The notes under the pieces: model-generated
What the model was told of the DNA's origin: nothing
Databases searched by the model: none
Seen by the model: the letters and a program-made list of their open reading frames with translations, nothing else
Source: Acidisarcina sp.
GTDB taxonomy: Bacteria; Acidobacteriota; Blastocatellia; Pyrinomonadales; Pyrinomonadaceae
DNA length: 5,212 nt
Assembly (NCBI GenBank): GCA_021155145.1
Contig: JAJNPX010000143.1
Location: 1-5,212, forward strand
Direction: 5' to 3'
Program-made: the position numbers and the translations under genes
Shown: piece by piece, positions 4,435-5,212 of the stretch
Position numbering within the stretch: the first letter of the stretch is position 1
How the letters are laid out: each line of letters opens with the position of its first letter

Positions 4435-5212
4435 ATGACCCAGGCCGCCGAAAAATACAGTTCTGCGATCGATGAAGCGGTTTCGCGGCTTCTCTCGCGT
4501 GCTGCCGACACACGCGGACTAGGCGCGTCCGACCTGCGTCCCCGCGTCGATTCGGCCTTAAGCAAGTATCTATTCAAGCATGACCCGAATGCCGGGCACA
4601 GCGAGGTTTGCGGCTTTGTAGATGAGCTGAAAGCGGACGACCTCTGCCTGATCGTTGCGTGCGAATGCGGTGACGAGAAAGCCTGGGAAGACCTGGTCGC
4701 TAATTTCGATTCGACGGTCAGATCGGCCGCAAGAAAGATCTCGGCCAATAACGAAGATGCCGAGGACCTTGCAAGCTCGATCTGGGCCGAGCTTTACGGC
4801 CTCCGTTTGGACGCCGACGGCAACAAGAAAAGCAAGCTGGCCTACTACTCGGGTCGCGGGAGCCTGGCCGGCTGGCTTCGTGCGGTGGTCTCACAGCTCG
4901 CGATAGATCAGTTCAGGAAGCGATCGAAACTCGTTCAGATCGAAGAGGCGCGGGAATTCGAGAACCTGGCCGAAGAATCGTCAAACCATACCGGCAATAG
5001 TCAAGTGGTTCATCATACTGACAGCCCGGAGGAATTGCTGACCGCAAAACAGACATCGGCTGACGTAAGCGCCGCCCTGAGAACCGCGATCGCCGCACTG
5101 GCCGATGAGGACCGCTTGATCGTAAAGCTCTACTACTTTGATGAACTTAAATTAAAGGATATCGCCGCAACATTCGGCTATCATGAAGCGACCGCCAGCC
5201 GAAAGCTTGTTC
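4435..5212 (+). CDS. Sigma-70 family (ECF-like) RNA polymerase sigma factor, 3'-truncated
   Basis: An open frame from the ATG at 4435 runs without a stop to the window edge (259 residues seen). Residues 1-70 form an N-terminal extension absent from ordinary ECF sigma factors, ending with FVDELKADDLCLIVAC. Region 2 follows at about 74-165: GDEKAWEDLVANFD, then NEDAEDLASSIWAELYG (core-polymerase binding, region 2.2), and GSLAGWLRAVVSQLAIDQF with RKRSK (-10 recognition area). A polar linker covers about 166-212. Region 4 starts near 213 with LRTAIAALADEDRLIVKLYY, and its helix-turn-helix KLKDIAATFGYHEATASRKL is cut by the edge. Region 3 is missing, as in ECF factors. M1 is the only Met in the visible protein, and an in-frame TAA at 4414 blocks longer starts. 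The regulon and any anti-sigma factor cannot be told; the downstream neighbour is outside the window. Confidence 0.85.
   Translation, partial: MTQAAEKYSSAIDEAVSRLLSRAADTRGLGASDLRPRVDSALSKYLFKHDPNAGHSEVCGFVDELKADDLCLIVACECGDEKAWEDLVANFDSTVRSAARKISANNEDAEDLASSIWAELYGLRLDADGNKKSKLAYYSGRGSLAGWLRAVVSQLAIDQFRKRSKLVQIEEAREFENLAEESSNHTGNSQVVHHTDSPEELLTAKQTSADVSAALRTAIAALADEDRLIVKLYYFDELKLKDIAATFGYHEATASRKLV

Noticed and set aside
1..5212. CRISPR array, tRNA or rRNA gene, insertion sequence or phage gene
   Set aside because: No regularly spaced repeats, cloverleaf-like segments, rRNA-like sequence, transposase motifs or terminal inverted repeats were seen on either strand.

Overview
The window reads as a moderately GC-rich bacterial chromosome segment, most likely from an acidobacterium (Acidobacteriota, perhaps class Blastocatellia). 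This is an inference from three things: a bacillithiol-pathway bshA, a sorbosone/glucose-type dehydrogenase of a kind common there, and TGnTAnnnT boxes lying almost against the start codons with no Shine-Dalgarno sequence. No rRNA or tRNA marker is present to confirm it.

Layout. Positions 1-1166 (+) hold the 3' part of a PQQ-dependent sugar dehydrogenase (GSDH family) whose N-terminus lies outside the window. After 12 bases comes bshA (1179-2339, +), the glycosyltransferase that starts bacillithiol synthesis. A 65-base gap with a 17-bp palindrome and a promoter-like box leads to an alpha/beta hydrolase (2405-3517, +). Its stop lies 1 base from the stop of a convergent toxin-antitoxin module on the minus strand: a UPF0175 antitoxin (4266-4006) followed, with an ATGA overlap, by a DUF3368 PIN-domain toxin (4009-3519) that carries a single-base frameshift. 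A divergent intergenic region (about 4267-4434) with tandem repeats and palindromes separates the module from a sigma-70 family factor (4435 to the right edge, +) that runs off the window.

How the genes relate. The dehydrogenase, bshA and hydrolase are co-oriented, but bshA and the hydrolase each have their own promoter-like box, so they need not form a tight operon. bshB and bshC are not in the window. The toxin-antitoxin module looks like a self-contained accessory insertion between housekeeping-type genes. All four starts that can be fixed (bshA, hydrolase, antitoxin, sigma factor) have an extended -10-like TGnTAnnnT box ending 6 to 15 bases before the ATG, which suggests leaderless or very-short-leader mRNAs.

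No tRNA, rRNA, CRISPR array, insertion sequence or convincing intrinsic terminator was seen. Nothing here makes a clear case for an undescribed system. The best leads are the near-start promoter architecture, the frameshifted toxin and the repeat-rich control region between the antitoxin and sigma genes.
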